Notes under the pieces: model-generated
What the model was told of the DNA's origin: nothing
Seen by the model: only the letters and a program-made list of their open reading frames with translations
Database searches by the model: none
Shown here: piece after piece, positions 1 to 9,973 of the stretch
How positions within the stretch are numbered: position 1 is the stretch's first letter
Layout of the letters: every line of letters begins with the position of its first letter
Assembly (NCBI GenBank): GCA_002704825.1
Contig: PAIY01000123.1
Span: forward strand, 1-64,000
Source: Phycisphaeraceae bacterium
GTDB lineage: Bacteria > Planctomycetota > Phycisphaerae > Phycisphaerales > Phycisphaeraceae
Length of the DNA: 64,000 nt
Reading direction: 5' to 3'
Program-made: the position numbers and the translations under genes

Positions 1-71
1 AGGCGGGAATCCAGTGGCATGCAGTAGAAAATTGCAAATTTCACTGGACTCCCGCCTGCGCGGGAGTGACG
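1..71. repeat. REP-like palindromic repeat, family A (copy 1, cut by window edge)
   Basis: An incomplete copy of a dispersed palindromic element whose ends read cattcccgcgcaggcggga and tcccgcctgcgcgggagtga. Full copies lie at 13542-13625, 34939-35023 and 47703-47787, and a half copy at 63507-63535. The short stretch that follows (about 72-105, ggagattaatt...) resembles the flank of the half copy at 63531-63565, so similarity runs past the palindrome. The left end lies outside the window. Confidence 0.85.
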
Positions 72-203
72 GAGTGGGAGATTAATTGTTTGCATTGCTT
101 TAATGATACCGCCACATGACCCTTGCATTCTCAAATGACATCACGCGTCTGTCAATATTCATTTTGACAGATGAGATGGCAGACGCAGCGAGTTTGTTTG
201 GCA

Positions 204-1250
204 TCACTGCTTGAGTTTGGAGATCAGATAAGCTGTCGTGTTCTTGTGCTTGGGAAGCTCGATACCTTTGTGAACCAACTCATATTCCAAACCCAGGGCT
301 TCGAGCTTCTCAGCAAGTAACGCACCGTAGTTGGCGCTATGTGTCGGGTCTTTTTGTGCTTGACCTTTGTCCGGTGTGTTGCCATAAAACAAGTACACTG
401 GCGGATCATCTTTCGTCACCAACTCGTATGGCGAATAGTCTTTGATCCAAGGCAAAACCGCATCGCGGTCCTTGAGAAAACTTCGGATTTCAACGGTGTG
501 ATCGCTGTGATCCCAGACATATCCAAAGGCATGCCCACCATAGGTGGCGTTGGGCATCCACGCCAAAATCTGAACCGGATCAAGCGAGGTCTGCGCCCCG
601 ATGGTTGCAACGCAGTAAGGTTTGGTCGATTGACGGGCAATCGGATCATCCGAGTTTGGATCAGCCAGGTCATCATGAAACGCAAGCCACAACGAGGAAC
701 AGGCCCCAGCAGAGCCACCGGTCACCGCAATGCGATCGGGATTGATGTTCCACTGCTTGGCATGATGTCGCACAAACTGCATTGCTCGTGCTGCATCATC
801 CAGTGGCACCTTCACCGGCGGTGTCGGGTAATCGCCACGCGGCAACGTTGGCCCAGTACCTCGGGTACTGCCTGAATTGATGATGGTCTGTTTGAGATAA
901 TGGTAGTTGATCGACACCATGGAGATGCCGTTTTGCAGTAATGCCTTGGGACCACCGGGTAATGAGAACCTGGTTTTGTCACCGCCTAACCAGCCACCGC
1001 CATGAATGTGCAGGACGCAGGGCGTGGGGGTGTCGCTTTGAGCCAGATAAACATCCATGACCTGTCGTTCGTCGTCACCGTAGGGCAGGTCCTTGATCGT
1101 CGGTTGATTGGCCATGATTTTTCTGCTGCTTTGTATCTTGCGGTCAGGTTGACCGGGTGTTTGTGCATGCACGGATGTCAACATGCCCAGCAGATAACCC
1201 ACAACCAGAATCGCCAATGGACAACGTGCTTGTTTCATGGTGTGATCCAA
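204..1250 (-). CDS. Exported alpha/beta hydrolase (esterase/lipase-like)
   Basis: A 348-residue protein with an N-terminal hydrophobic segment ending near VHAQ, a probable signal peptide, so it likely acts outside the cytoplasm. HGGGW (about residue 83) is the oxyanion-hole motif of the hormone-sensitive-lipase/BD-FAE class. GGSAGA (about residue 178) carries the nucleophile serine in a GxSxG elbow. A His in the C-terminal KHKN region may complete the triad. The substrate cannot be read from the sequence; small esters or acetylated sugars are usual for the family. It is the last gene of the minus-strand run from 9164, 16 bp after the thioesterase. A start at residue 5 (1238) is equally possible. 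Confidence 0.85.
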   Translation of the reverse strand: MDHTMKQARCPLAILVVGYLLGMLTSVHAQTPGQPDRKIQSSRKIMANQPTIKDLPYGDDERQVMDVYLAQSDTPTPCVLHIHGGGWLGGDKTRFSLPGGPKALLQNGISMVSINYHYLKQTIINSGSTRGTGPTLPRGDYPTPPVKVPLDDAARAMQFVRHHAKQWNINPDRIAVTGGSAGACSSLWLAFHDDLADPNSDDPIARQSTKPYCVATIGAQTSLDPVQILAWMPNATYGGHAFGYVWDHSDHTVEIRSFLKDRDAVLPWIKDYSPYELVTKDDPPVYLFYGNTPDKGQAQKDPTHSANYGALLAEKLEALGLEYELVHKGIELPKHKNTTAYLISKLKQ

Positions 1251-1266
1251 TGATTTTAAAGGTGTA

Positions 1267-1677
1267 TTAACTCACCGCGCCGCTTGGGATGGGCTGGATA
1301 TTGCCATGCTTGTTGACACAGACCAGCGTGGTTTCGGCGGTGGCGATGAGATCTTTACCACGCTTGATTTCATAAGCATGATCCAGCTTGGCGCCAGAGC
1401 AGGTGTCGATCCAGCAACGGACGGTCAGATCATCATCATACCGGGCGGGTTTGCGATAGCGGATACTCAAACGCGCGACCACGAAATAGGTGCCTGCCTC
1501 TTCGAGCCTGGCATAGGATGTCCCATCTCGGCGGAGCATATCCGTGCGGGCAATCTCCAGCCAGACGGCATAGGAACTGTGATGGGCAACATTCATCGGA
1601 TCGCATTCGCAGTAGCGGACGCGAATTGGAACTTCGATAACGTTTTTCGGGTCAGGTGCGGTTTGATTCTGGGCCAT
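1267..1677 (-). CDS. Acyl-CoA thioesterase, YbgC/4-hydroxybenzoyl-CoA thioesterase type
   Basis: 136 residues, the usual size for a single hot-dog-fold thioesterase. The segment RVRYCECDPMNVAHHSSY (residues 21-38) matches the family signature in which an Asp followed by a short loop and a His-containing strand builds the active site, then the ARTDMLR helix. The expected reaction is hydrolysis of short or aromatic acyl-CoA, in the cytoplasm. It lies 33 bp downstream of the HEAT-repeat gene and 16 bp upstream of the hydrolase gene on the same strand. YbgC proteins often sit beside Tol-Pal genes; that context is absent here. Confidence 0.85.
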   Translation of the reverse strand: MAQNQTAPDPKNVIEVPIRVRYCECDPMNVAHHSSYAVWLEIARTDMLRRDGTSYARLEEAGTYFVVARLSIRYRKPARYDDDLTVRCWIDTCSGAKLDHAYEIKRGKDLIATAETTLVCVNKHGNIQPIPSGAVS

Positions 1678-1710
1678 GGGTTGAACTTCTGGAACGTATT
1701 GTCAAAAATC

Positions 1711-3492
1711 TCAATCATTACTTGGCATTTTATCTGGTTGTAGATACCAGCCTGAGAGGATGGCCGGATCGGTCTTGGGGGCAACAAAGGTTTTGCCCGC
1801 TTCAAGGGACTCTGACCAGGCTTTACACATCTCCACGACATGAATATCCAACATCATCATGCTGTCCTGCGATGCGTTGAAAAGGCTTGAGAGTAGTCGG
1901 GCTTGACCCAGGCGAACCAGTGTGACCATGGCTGCGACCTGGACATCCGTACTCTCGGGATTCATCTCGTTGGCATCTTTGACACGTCCCATGAGTTTGT
2001 TGTTCAACTTTTTGGTCTTGTCATTGGGGCCGAGTTTGCCAATCGCCCAGACAGCAGCTTCGCGCGCTTGAGACGGGCAGATGTTCTTGGGGATGAACTC
2101 GATGAAAAAGTTGGTTGCCGGTTCGTATTGGATGTCACCCAACCACTGAATGAGTTGGGCCAACTCCAGGGCATGGGGGGACATCGTGTTCTTTTTCATG
2201 CCGGTAAACAGGGTTTGGCAGTATGTGAATATGGGGTCGCGCATGTCCGAGACATTCAGCCAGCGAATGGCAGTGGCGGCAGCGATGCGTGCTTCTTCAC
2301 GCTCTGCTGACTTGAGCACGTCAAACAGATCCGACACCGCGGTTTTGACATCCAGCTTGCCAAGCACGATGGCAGCCTGTTCCTGGCCTTCCCATGCGGA
2401 CTGCTTGAGAACGTTCAACACAGCCTGTTTGATCGGAGATGCCAAATTGTCCTGCCTGGCAAGTTCGATGAGGTCATTGCGAACCTGCACGCGTGTCTGC
2501 GGGTGAGCATCTGCAAGCAAGCTTGCCAGCGGGGTAACACGTGATGAGCTGATCTGCTTAACCAGACTTTGTGCAGCGACACGACGAATCGAGGCATCAC
2601 GACTTTTGATCAGCGTGTTGGCATGATTGGCGAGCTTTTCCGGATTGGCATCAAGCAGGTATTCGCAGGCAGCAAGCACCACTGCATGATCTTCATCACG
2701 ATTGGTGATCAAGCTGACGGCGACCGCAAAAGCATCGTCTGAGTCATGGGATTTCAGACATGCAACGGCCATCAACCGACTGGTCAGATCACCCTTGGCC
2801 AGGCGTTGAGCATCACCCACAAGACCGCGTTGAGCAATGTTACCCAGCGCCTTGGCGCTGGCGAGTTTAAGCAGGGGATCCAGTGACTTTTCACTCATCA
2901 ATTGACGCAATTGGCTTTGTGCTTTGTCCGGTGCGGTGATCGCAAGTTGTTCCAGAGCGGATTGGCGGACACTCCAGTTGATCGCAGGATTGGTCGCACG
3001 GCTGATCCACAAATCATCGGCAGCGGAGACTTTCCATCTTGCAAGTGTCGCATCAGTCAGAAGCACCCAATCCGTCTTGCCGGTCTTGTTATGCGTCAGC
3101 AGAATGTCCGCGGCTGCCTTGTCATCCAAAGCGATGAGTGTCTGCACGGTAGCCATTGCCAAAGGTTTGACGGTGTCTTTGTTTTGAGCCAGGCCGCGCA
3201 GTTGCGAACCGTAAATCTCGATCAGGCCTTTGACCTGTTTTTCTGCAGCATCCTTGATGGATTTGACCACTTGCAGACGCAATTCGAGTTCTGGTTGTTT
3301 CAGCGCCTTAAGCCAGAGATCGTGAACCTCCTGGGGTACGATTGCTTCAGGTTCGATCGGCGTGAGATTGGGATCCTCGCGCATCGGCCAATCAATGATC
3401 GGGTCGGTGTTGAAGGAGGCCTGCGCCATGGCAAAGCTGCTGCAGACAAGCAGCAGTAAGCTGGACAGGCAAACGGTCAAAAGGTGGCTTCT
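1711..3492 (-). CDS. Exported HEAT-repeat protein
   Basis: 593 residues from the chosen start MRSHLLTVCLSS; an upstream in-frame ATG at 3540 would overlap the permease gene and put 16 residues before the signal peptide. A hydrophobic leader ending at FAMAQ is followed by many helical repeats with alternating Ala/Leu patterns typical of HEAT/armadillo repeats (for example LLKLASAKALGNIAQRG and RRVAAQSLVKQI). Such solenoids bind partner proteins; no catalytic motif is visible. It lies 23 bp after the ABC permease, which suggests an extracytoplasmic partner of that transporter (inference). Confidence 0.8.
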   Translation of the reverse strand, partial: RSHLLTVCLSSLLLLVCSSFAMAQASFNTDPIIDWPMREDPNLTPIEPEAIVPQEVHDLWLKALKQPELELRLQVVKSIKDAAEKQVKGLIEIYGSQLRGLAQNKDTVKPLAMATVQTLIALDDKAAADILLTHNKTGKTDWVLLTDATLARWKVSAADDLWISRATNPAINWSVRQSALEQLAITAPDKAQSQLRQLMSEKSLDPLLKLASAKALGNIAQRGLVGDAQRLAKGDLTSRLMAVACLKSHDSDDAFAVAVSLITNRDEDHAVVLAACEYLLDANPEKLANHANTLIKSRDASIRRVAAQSLVKQISSSRVTPLASLLADAHPQTRVQVRNDLIELARQDNLASPIKQAVLNVLKQSAWEGQEQAAIVLGKLDVKTAVSDLFDVLKSAEREEARIAAATAIRWLNVSDMRDPIFTYCQTLFTGMKKNTMSPHALELAQLIQWLGDIQYEPATNFFIEFIPKNICPSQAREAAVWAIGKLGPNDKTKKLNNKLMGRVKDANEMNPESTDVQVAAMVTLVRLGQARLLSSLFNASQDSMMMLDIHVVEMCKAWSESLEAGKTFVAPKTDPAILSGWYLQPDKMPSND

Positions 3493-3515
3493 CATGTATA
3501 GCACGGTCCTGAAAA

Positions 3516-5183
3516 TTAACGCGGGCGTGAAAGCTGCCACGTACGAAACACCATAATCAAAAACGAAACAACGCTGATACCGCCAAGCAGATACCAGTTA
3601 AAAGGAATGATTGCAAAGTCCACAAACTGCGGCATCTCGATGAGTTTCAAAGCGCCAGCAAGGGGACTGATCATCAACGCCTTTTCGACGGTTGCATGCG
3701 TGAAGGGCGCATCCAATCCAAGCCAGACAAGCATCGGCAAGAGGAAGATGCCAACCAGCAAGGTGTAACTCACCGCAGTGGCGGTGGAGGTTTTACTCAC
3801 CAGTGAACTGATGCAGGCCGTGACCATCAATGCCATCACCGCAGTGAGCAGCAGACTTACAAGCGTGTTGGCGATCTGTGTCAGCAGCGACTCATCGATA
3901 AGGTAAAGCGTTGCGTAGGCAGGCATGGTTGCCATCAGCATCAGCATTAACGTCAACGCTGCAGAAGTGAGTTTACCTTTGACGATGGTGAATGTGGACA
4001 GCGGCGTTGCCTGAAGCAGTTGCCAACTGCGCGTTTCGATTTCACCGCAGATAATACCGCTGGCAAGAGACGGGGTGACCAACACGATCAACGCCATCTG
4101 CAGTAGCACGACAATTCCGCCAAGGGTTTGAGCGCCCCAGTTCATGGTGCTCATGGTGGTCATGAGAATCAGCCCCAGCGAAAGAATCAGACACACACCA
4201 AAGAGGCGTAGAATCCAGTGTGCACGACCGAATTTTCGCGTGCGAAATTCCTTGACGCGAACCGGATTGGTGAAGCGACCAATCAAACCGCTACGACGTT
4301 GCGGATCAAAGAACCACAGGTACATGATGCGGCGGTAAGCCTGTACACGGGCGCTCTGTTCGTCGGTGATTTTGCCTTGAGCGCGAGACTTGTCGAAAAT
4401 TTTCGAGCCAAATCGTGATGCGGTCCAGCAGGCTGCGATGATCGTGATCGCACCGGAAAGGATGGCAAATTGCATCACCCAGTTCACATCCGAGGTAATC
4501 CCCTGTGAGCCAACCGCACCATGTCCCATCAACTGCATCACAGCTGGTAGTGGTGACAAACTGCGGACCCAGACAATCAGATCAAGTAGCGGTCCGGTGA
4601 CGGTGCCCTGGAAAAATTGGTAGGGGCCCAAGGTGATCACCACCAGGAACAACACCACGCCGTAAGTTAAACGCAACGCCGAATCAGGCGTCGCTGCAAA
4701 GCTGCTGACCAGCAGTCCGATGGCAGCATACTCAAGCGCAAGCAGCAGCAGGATGCCATAGAGACTGAGCATTTGAGATGGGTTGACCCCACCCATGGCA
4801 ATACACGCAGCCGCAGCAGGTGTGCTGAGCACAATGAGCATGATCACAAAGCCAGCCACGCCGACGAGTTTGCCGAAGAAGATCGACCAACTGCTCATTG
4901 GTGAGTTAAGCAGCAGCGCCAGTGTCCCGGCTTTCTTTTCCTTGACGATGCTTGTTGCCGGGAAGACCGGCGCAAGCAGGACCAGGCTGACCATCAGGCC
5001 GTAACCAAAAAGTTGGAGAATCTGCTGAGCCTGCATGCCGGAGTGATCGGCCATGGCATCAGTTGGCCAACGGAAGATGACCAATGCTGCCAGCACCGCC
5101 ACGACCAGAAGCTGAATCATCACAGCCTTGCGGGTTCGGAGCATGCCAAGCAGTTCGCGTTGAATGATGGGGTTTGAAATCAT
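3516..5183 (-). CDS. ABC-2 type transporter permease
   Basis: 555 residues with about twelve hydrophobic segments in two halves. The N-terminal NPIIQRELLGMLRTRK is the cytoplasmic lead-in seen in ABC-2/NatB/GldF-type permeases, and a second similar lead-in (NPVRVKEFRTRKFGR) begins near residue 288, so the protein looks like two permease half-domains in one chain. It lies 86 bp downstream of the ATPase gene and presumably forms the channel for it. The substrate is not evident. The upstream GATase-like membrane protein makes the set resemble a gliding-type (GldA/F/G-like) transporter. Confidence 0.88.
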   Translation of the reverse strand: MISNPIIQRELLGMLRTRKAVMIQLLVVAVLAALVIFRWPTDAMADHSGMQAQQILQLFGYGLMVSLVLLAPVFPATSIVKEKKAGTLALLLNSPMSSWSIFFGKLVGVAGFVIMLIVLSTPAAAACIAMGGVNPSQMLSLYGILLLLALEYAAIGLLVSSFAATPDSALRLTYGVVLFLVVITLGPYQFFQGTVTGPLLDLIVWVRSLSPLPAVMQLMGHGAVGSQGITSDVNWVMQFAILSGAITIIAACWTASRFGSKIFDKSRAQGKITDEQSARVQAYRRIMYLWFFDPQRRSGLIGRFTNPVRVKEFRTRKFGRAHWILRLFGVCLILSLGLILMTTMSTMNWGAQTLGGIVVLLQMALIVLVTPSLASGIICGEIETRSWQLLQATPLSTFTIVKGKLTSAALTLMLMLMATMPAYATLYLIDESLLTQIANTLVSLLLTAVMALMVTACISSLVSKTSTATAVSYTLLVGIFLLPMLVWLGLDAPFTHATVEKALMISPLAGALKLIEMPQFVDFAIIPFNWYLLGGISVVSFLIMVFRTWQLSRPR

Positions 5184-5269
5184 TATTTTCAGGGATTGGT
5201 GATTAGGGAGTTGGGATTAGGGCAAGGCACAAAACGTTGAGCAGCGCATGTCAATGCGGTGCAGGCCTG

Positions 5270-6295
5270 TTACTCGGTTGCGGCGTCGGCCTTGGCGTAA
5301 TTCTGGACAGGGCTTGATGCCTTTTCCAAACCATGGGCACCCTTGCGGCCTGTGCCAGTGACAGTGAGGAAGGCGTCTTCAAGGTCCTGAACCACTTCGC
5401 GGAACTGGCAGATGCCCAGGTCCATCTTGGTCAACGCCTTGAGTAAACGTGTGAGGTCTTCGTCGCTGCGGGTGGTGGTGATACGCACCATGGCTTCGGC
5501 TTCATAGGCTTCGACTTCCGCTTCTTCACCAAGTCCTTGCTTGACCAGGGCGGTAACCTTGTCGACGTTTTCACCCTTGAGCAGTTGAATCTCAAACTGA
5601 CGTTTCTGGCTCAGATTCCGCATGATGTCGGTGAGTGTGCCAAAGGCCTGCAACTTACCCGAAGCGATGATCGCAACGGTGTCGCAAATGCGCGACAGTT
5701 CCGGCAGGATGTGGCTGGTCACAATCAACGTCTTACCCATGTCCGCCAGACGCAGGAGAATCTGACGCATGTCGATACGGGCGTTGGGGTCAAGACCGTT
5801 AGCCGGTTCGTCAAGAATGAGCACCTGCGGATCGTGGAGCATGGTTCGTGCGATGGCGCAACGCTGCTTCATGCCGTGAGAAAGCGCTTCGACGTAGCGG
5901 TCTTTCATGTACGTTGAACCAGTGATGTCCATGACTTCATCAATGCGTTTCATGCGCTGCTTGCGAGGGATTTTGAACGCTGCACCGAAGAAGTCCAGGT
6001 ATTCCCGCACACGCATGTTGTCGTATGCACCAAAGGTGTCGGGCATGTAGCCGACCAGATGTTTGATCTGCTTGGCGCCGGAGACACAATCCACGCCCGC
6101 GATGGACGCTGAGCCACTGGTGGGTTTGGAGAGTCCGACGAGGATTTTGATGGTGGTGGTTTTGCCTGCACCATTGGGGCCGATGAAGCCCAGGATGCTG
6201 CCGCGGGTGACGTTGATGGTCAACGCATCCAGCGGGGTGAAGTCACCATAGCGTTTGGTGAGGTTCTGGGTTTGCACAACAACTTCTGATGACAT
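5270..6295 (-). CDS. ABC transporter ATP-binding protein
   Basis: 341 residues. Walker A is GPNGAGKTT (about residue 39), the signature is LSHGMKQR (about 139) and Walker B is VLILDEPANGLDPN (about 158), followed by the H-loop in TSHILPEL. The C-terminal 100 residues form the extension common to CcmA/NatA/GldA-like ATPases. It energises the ABC-2 permease encoded next at 3516-5183. The gene starts 58 bp after the large membrane protein at 6354-9164. A 75-bp gap with GGGATTAGG-like words separates it from the permease. Confidence 0.93.
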   Translation of the reverse strand: MSSEVVVQTQNLTKRYGDFTPLDALTINVTRGSILGFIGPNGAGKTTTIKILVGLSKPTSGSASIAGVDCVSGAKQIKHLVGYMPDTFGAYDNMRVREYLDFFGAAFKIPRKQRMKRIDEVMDITGSTYMKDRYVEALSHGMKQRCAIARTMLHDPQVLILDEPANGLDPNARIDMRQILLRLADMGKTLIVTSHILPELSRICDTVAIIASGKLQAFGTLTDIMRNLSQKRQFEIQLLKGENVDKVTALVKQGLGEEAEVEAYEAEAMVRITTTRSDEDLTRLLKALTKMDLGICQFREVVQDLEDAFLTVTGTGRKGAHGLEKASSPVQNYAKADAATE

Positions 6296-6353
6296 GTTGA
6301 TCTCCTGCGAGTGCAGACAAAGGCTGTGAGTCTTGTCTGATGAGTCGATTCGT

Positions 6354-9164
6354 TTATTCGGTTACGGCTGTGAGTTGAAGTCGGATACCGCCGGACGCGT
6401 CCCACATGTGTGCGTTGACCGGATCCTGATGCATGGTCACTTCAAACTCAAGCACAATTTCCCCGTTGCGATTGATCACCAGATTCTCAGCTTTGACTGG
6501 AATCTGAATGCGGTTGGCCAGGTCTTTGCGTGTTGCAATTTCCTGACGTCGGTTGTCACGAATGATCAGGCTACGCCCGGGGGTTTTAAAGTCGATATCC
6601 AGAACACCATCCACCGGTTTCAGAGGCAGTAACGCCTTGGGGACGGTGAATGTCAGCTTGAACTTGGCTTCCTGGGAAATGGTCGATGTCCAGCGACCGG
6701 TCATCGGGTTAAGCACCGTGCTCATCCCACGATCCCCGTCACGGAAGATGTCCGTCTGCAAGACCGGGGAGGGGATCACAAACGTGGTCCCCGGTGCAGG
6801 ACGTTCATACGTCAACGGTACACAGACCAACGCTTGTTGCTGTTGACGTGCTTCGTCGGAGGCCTGTTTGAATCCCATGTCCATGGCTCTGGCCCACCAC
6901 AGCGCGGAAGGCTCGGTGGGGTACGCACTGACATCCAGTGCATCGGAGTTGGGATAAATGAGATTGCGGTAGATTTCCTGACGCTGAATGTCCTGTGCCG
7001 TCATCGTTGAAGTGGTGACGAACTGATCCAGGCCCAGCGTGGTGTCAGGGATGATGGAGAAATTGTCATGCCCGGTGAGTTTGCCCACCGCATGATTGTT
7101 CAAGCTGGCAATGATCGGATGGGCAACACCTGCAAACGGGCCGGAACTGATCGTGCAGATCATCCCTTCCTTGTTGAAACTGGCGACGGCTTTGACCTTC
7201 TGCTGTAGCGGAATCACGCGATCAATGGCATGCTTACGCAACGTTGCCTCGGGTAACTCCAGGTTGTCCCACTGCCACTTGTCCAGGTCCGTCCAACGCA
7301 TGCGCAGGAGCTTGCCAGTCGAACCGGAGAGGTCCGGCCAGATCACGCCGCCATTGGTTGCCTGCAAAGGTGAGGTCAACCGTGATGGACTGTAGGTACA
7401 GACCACGGCATTGGTGATTGCATAATCCGAAATCGGGTCGATCTGAACCAGTTGCACGGAAGCAACCGTCAACGGTGTCTGGCGGTGATGGGTCATGCCC
7501 ATAAACCAGATCACACCCGCAACGACAACTGCCAGCACAACACTCACAGGTGCCAGTAACTCGGGGCGACCTTTTTTCCCAAACACAATCGCAGCGATGA
7601 TCATGATGACAAGCAAAGCAAGCAGACTTGCCATCACCGGCGTGCGTGAGAGGACTTCGTAACCAATCTGCTGGGTTCCAGCTTGAGCGAGAATCTCCGG
7701 CTTGACCAGGTGCTCGGACTGATTGAAGCGACTGTGTGTGCGGAAGGCTTCGTCAATCACGCGGCTTCCAGCTTTACTTGCTGCATTCCAGTAGGCCGAA
7801 CCCAGCGTCAGCACCGTCACCCGGCCGCGCCCCATCTGACCGCGATACATCATCGGCCAGCCGTCCATCATCATCTTTTCGTCAGTCTCCATACTTGGAG
7901 CCAGAACGCGCCAGAAGTCAACGGGTTGTTCAAATCGCATCCCCGCGGGAATCACCTGGATACCTGAAGCCCAGAATGTGCCTTTGGTGTTTTCCAGACC
8001 GACTTCGATTTTCAATTGTGTCGCACCGCTGGGGATATCAATATTCTTTTCATAATCCCGCCAACCTGTACCCACGCGGTTGGTCAAATCCACAGCTTCA
8101 CCGATGGGATTTTCAGCTGCATCGAGAAACACGAATCGGAGCACTGCGCCGGACACCTGATTGTTGCTTTGAACACGCATGCGACCTTTGACCTGGATCG
8201 ATGCCCACTGCTGGGAAATGTTCAGTGTGTTATCAATGATGGATCGATCACTTGAACTGTCATTGCGAAAACGCGTGCCCCCGCCGTGAACGTCCACGGT
8301 GTCGTCTTTGAGGCCGTTGAGATTCCAATTCTTGGGTTGGCGAACTTTGTTGCTGATGCGTGTGGACATCGAGCCGTCGTTAAAGACATTGCTGCCGATC
8401 ATCGCCGCCTTGTTCTGGCTGGTCTGATCAACAAGCATCATCGGCAGGTGATCGCCGAGAATCGATCGGGTGACATCCATGCCCGTTTCAGGCAGCATGA
8501 CGATCAACTGGCCACCCTTGAGAATCCACTGACGGATGGCTTGGATCTGCAAGGGATCCAGATCAGGATCGTCATCGCCCAACAGCATCACCTTGATATT
8601 ATCGAGCATGCTGGCATCGCTGGGGATGTTGTCGGTCTTGAGTGTGAGATACGTATGGGAACTGCCGAGTTGTTCACGCAGATTCCCCGTCAGTTCATAG
8701 CCTGCGGTAGACTGCGGGGCAAGAATCTTGACGTTGATATCTGGTGTTTGTGAGGCGCGATATAATGCAACGTCACGACTTAAAAACACGTCGGATGTGC
8801 CGGTGGTGTCAAGCAGTTGCACCTGGGCGTCCACTGCCTTGGTATTGGGCGAGAAGTCCGGTGCACGGAATGGAATCTGAATCTCACGGACACTGCCAGC
8901 GGGGATCCAGAATTCCCGTGCAAACTGGATGTTGGACATGCGTGCGTCTTTGGTGAACGTCACCGCAGCCAGCAGTTTCTGATCTTGTGTCGATGGATTG
9001 ATGACGGTGGTCGTTGCGATGCCCCAGTCACCCTGTGTGACCACGCCAGGACCGGCGACCGTGCCGGAGGAGACAAGCCTGGGTTGCTGAGCATGCACAG
9101 ACGTGCTGACCAAACTCAGGAACATTGCCAGTAAGAACAAACACAAATTAATTCGTCGCGCCAC
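6354..9164 (-). CDS. Large exported/membrane protein with GATase-like domain (GldG-like ABC accessory)
   Basis: 936 residues: a signal peptide (1-26, ends VHAQ), a beta-rich region, a stretch around 188-222 (VMLLGDDDPDLDPLQIQ, then WILKGGQLIVMLP) like the class I glutamine-amidotransferase-type fold of GldG/DUF4350-like proteins, a long central beta-rich region, two membrane helices near 511-556, and a soluble C-terminal part. The catalytic Cys of true GATases is not apparent, so a structural or binding role is likely. It is the first gene of the minus-strand run that continues with ATPase and permease. Assignment to the GldG group is by gene order and fold pattern, not by clear identity. Confidence 0.7.
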   Translation of the reverse strand: MARRINLCLFLLAMFLSLVSTSVHAQQPRLVSSGTVAGPGVVTQGDWGIATTTVINPSTQDQKLLAAVTFTKDARMSNIQFAREFWIPAGSVREIQIPFRAPDFSPNTKAVDAQVQLLDTTGTSDVFLSRDVALYRASQTPDINVKILAPQSTAGYELTGNLREQLGSSHTYLTLKTDNIPSDASMLDNIKVMLLGDDDPDLDPLQIQAIRQWILKGGQLIVMLPETGMDVTRSILGDHLPMMLVDQTSQNKAAMIGSNVFNDGSMSTRISNKVRQPKNWNLNGLKDDTVDVHGGGTRFRNDSSSDRSIIDNTLNISQQWASIQVKGRMRVQSNNQVSGAVLRFVFLDAAENPIGEAVDLTNRVGTGWRDYEKNIDIPSGATQLKIEVGLENTKGTFWASGIQVIPAGMRFEQPVDFWRVLAPSMETDEKMMMDGWPMMYRGQMGRGRVTVLTLGSAYWNAASKAGSRVIDEAFRTHSRFNQSEHLVKPEILAQAGTQQIGYEVLSRTPVMASLLALLVIMIIAAIVFGKKGRPELLAPVSVVLAVVVAGVIWFMGMTHHRQTPLTVASVQLVQIDPISDYAITNAVVCTYSPSRLTSPLQATNGGVIWPDLSGSTGKLLRMRWTDLDKWQWDNLELPEATLRKHAIDRVIPLQQKVKAVASFNKEGMICTISSGPFAGVAHPIIASLNNHAVGKLTGHDNFSIIPDTTLGLDQFVTTSTMTAQDIQRQEIYRNLIYPNSDALDVSAYPTEPSALWWARAMDMGFKQASDEARQQQQALVCVPLTYERPAPGTTFVIPSPVLQTDIFRDGDRGMSTVLNPMTGRWTSTISQEAKFKLTFTVPKALLPLKPVDGVLDIDFKTPGRSLIIRDNRRQEIATRKDLANRIQIPVKAENLVINRNGEIVLEFEVTMHQDPVNAHMWDASGGIRLQLTAVTE

Positions 9165-9293
9165 GCACTACCCTTCCCATGAACAGTTGCTAGCGGAGAT
9201 GGAAGAATAGAATCATATAAGCCAGTGGGTCTTTTTTCCAATCGTTTGGTGAATGAATTTTGGCAATTGGACGATCAGATTGAATTTAGCTTG

Positions 9294-9299
9294 TACAAT
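9294..9299 (+). promoter_or_regulatory. Candidate -10 box for riboflavin synthase gene
   Basis: TACAAT ends 6 nt before the ATG at 9306, so a transcript would begin at or next to the start codon. No well-spaced -35 match is seen: TTGGAC at 9267 is 21 nt away. Confidence 0.4.
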
Positions 9300-9305
9300 A
9301 CGCCC

Positions 9306-9959
9306 ATGTTCACCGGACTTGTAGAAACCATCGGCCGTATTGAAATGATCTCCTCCGTCCCCGGCGGCAAGCGTTTAATCGTCAATGTCGGCGATTGGAA
9401 GCCGCGTAACGGCCAATTTGAACACGGCGACTCCATTTGCGTCAGCGGTGTCTGTTTAACCATGACACAGCAAAACGGCAATCAACTGAGTTTTGACGTG
9501 ATCACCGAAACACTCAGTAAATCACGCCTTGGCATGCTCAGTGTCGGGGATGCGGTGAATCTCGAATCCTCCCTCACCGCCAATACGGCCATGGGCGGGC
9601 ACATCGTCCAGGGGCATGTTGATGGTATGGGGCGCATCGTCAAAGTCGCTGCAACGCCACAGGAATTCCGCGTCACCGTCCAGCCACCCGCCGACCTGCT
9701 GGATGCGATCGTCCCCAAGGGCTCGGTTTGCATTGATGGTGTGAGTCTGACCTTGGCATCATTAACGTCGGATACGTTCGATGTGGCCTTGATTCCGACG
9801 ACGCTGTCTCTGACCACGCTCAAGGATGCTGCCGCAGGGCAGATGGTGAACCTGGAAACCGACATTGTTGCCAAGACCATCCTGCATTGGCTCACCCGTA
9901 ACAGATCCTCAGCAGACGGCATTACCATGGATAAACTCCGCGATGCCGGATTTATGTGA
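9306..9959 (+). CDS. ribE: Riboflavin synthase, alpha chain
   Basis: 217 residues from MFTGLVETIGRI, the near-invariant start of riboflavin synthase; the longer reading frame from 9225 adds 27 residues unlike the family. Two lumazine-binding beta-barrel repeats are visible, the first ending in VNLESSL with GGHIVQGHVDG between the halves, the second ending in VNLETDIV. It dismutates two molecules of 6,7-dimethyl-8-ribityllumazine to riboflavin. The other rib genes are not in the window. No Shine-Dalgarno sequence precedes the start; see the -10 box just upstream. Confidence 0.95.
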   Translation: MFTGLVETIGRIEMISSVPGGKRLIVNVGDWKPRNGQFEHGDSICVSGVCLTMTQQNGNQLSFDVITETLSKSRLGMLSVGDAVNLESSLTANTAMGGHIVQGHVDGMGRIVKVAATPQEFRVTVQPPADLLDAIVPKGSVCIDGVSLTLASLTSDTFDVALIPTTLSLTTLKDAAAGQMVNLETDIVAKTILHWLTRNRSSADGITMDKLRDAGFM

Positions 9960-9973
9960 TTCCAACCGCTATA

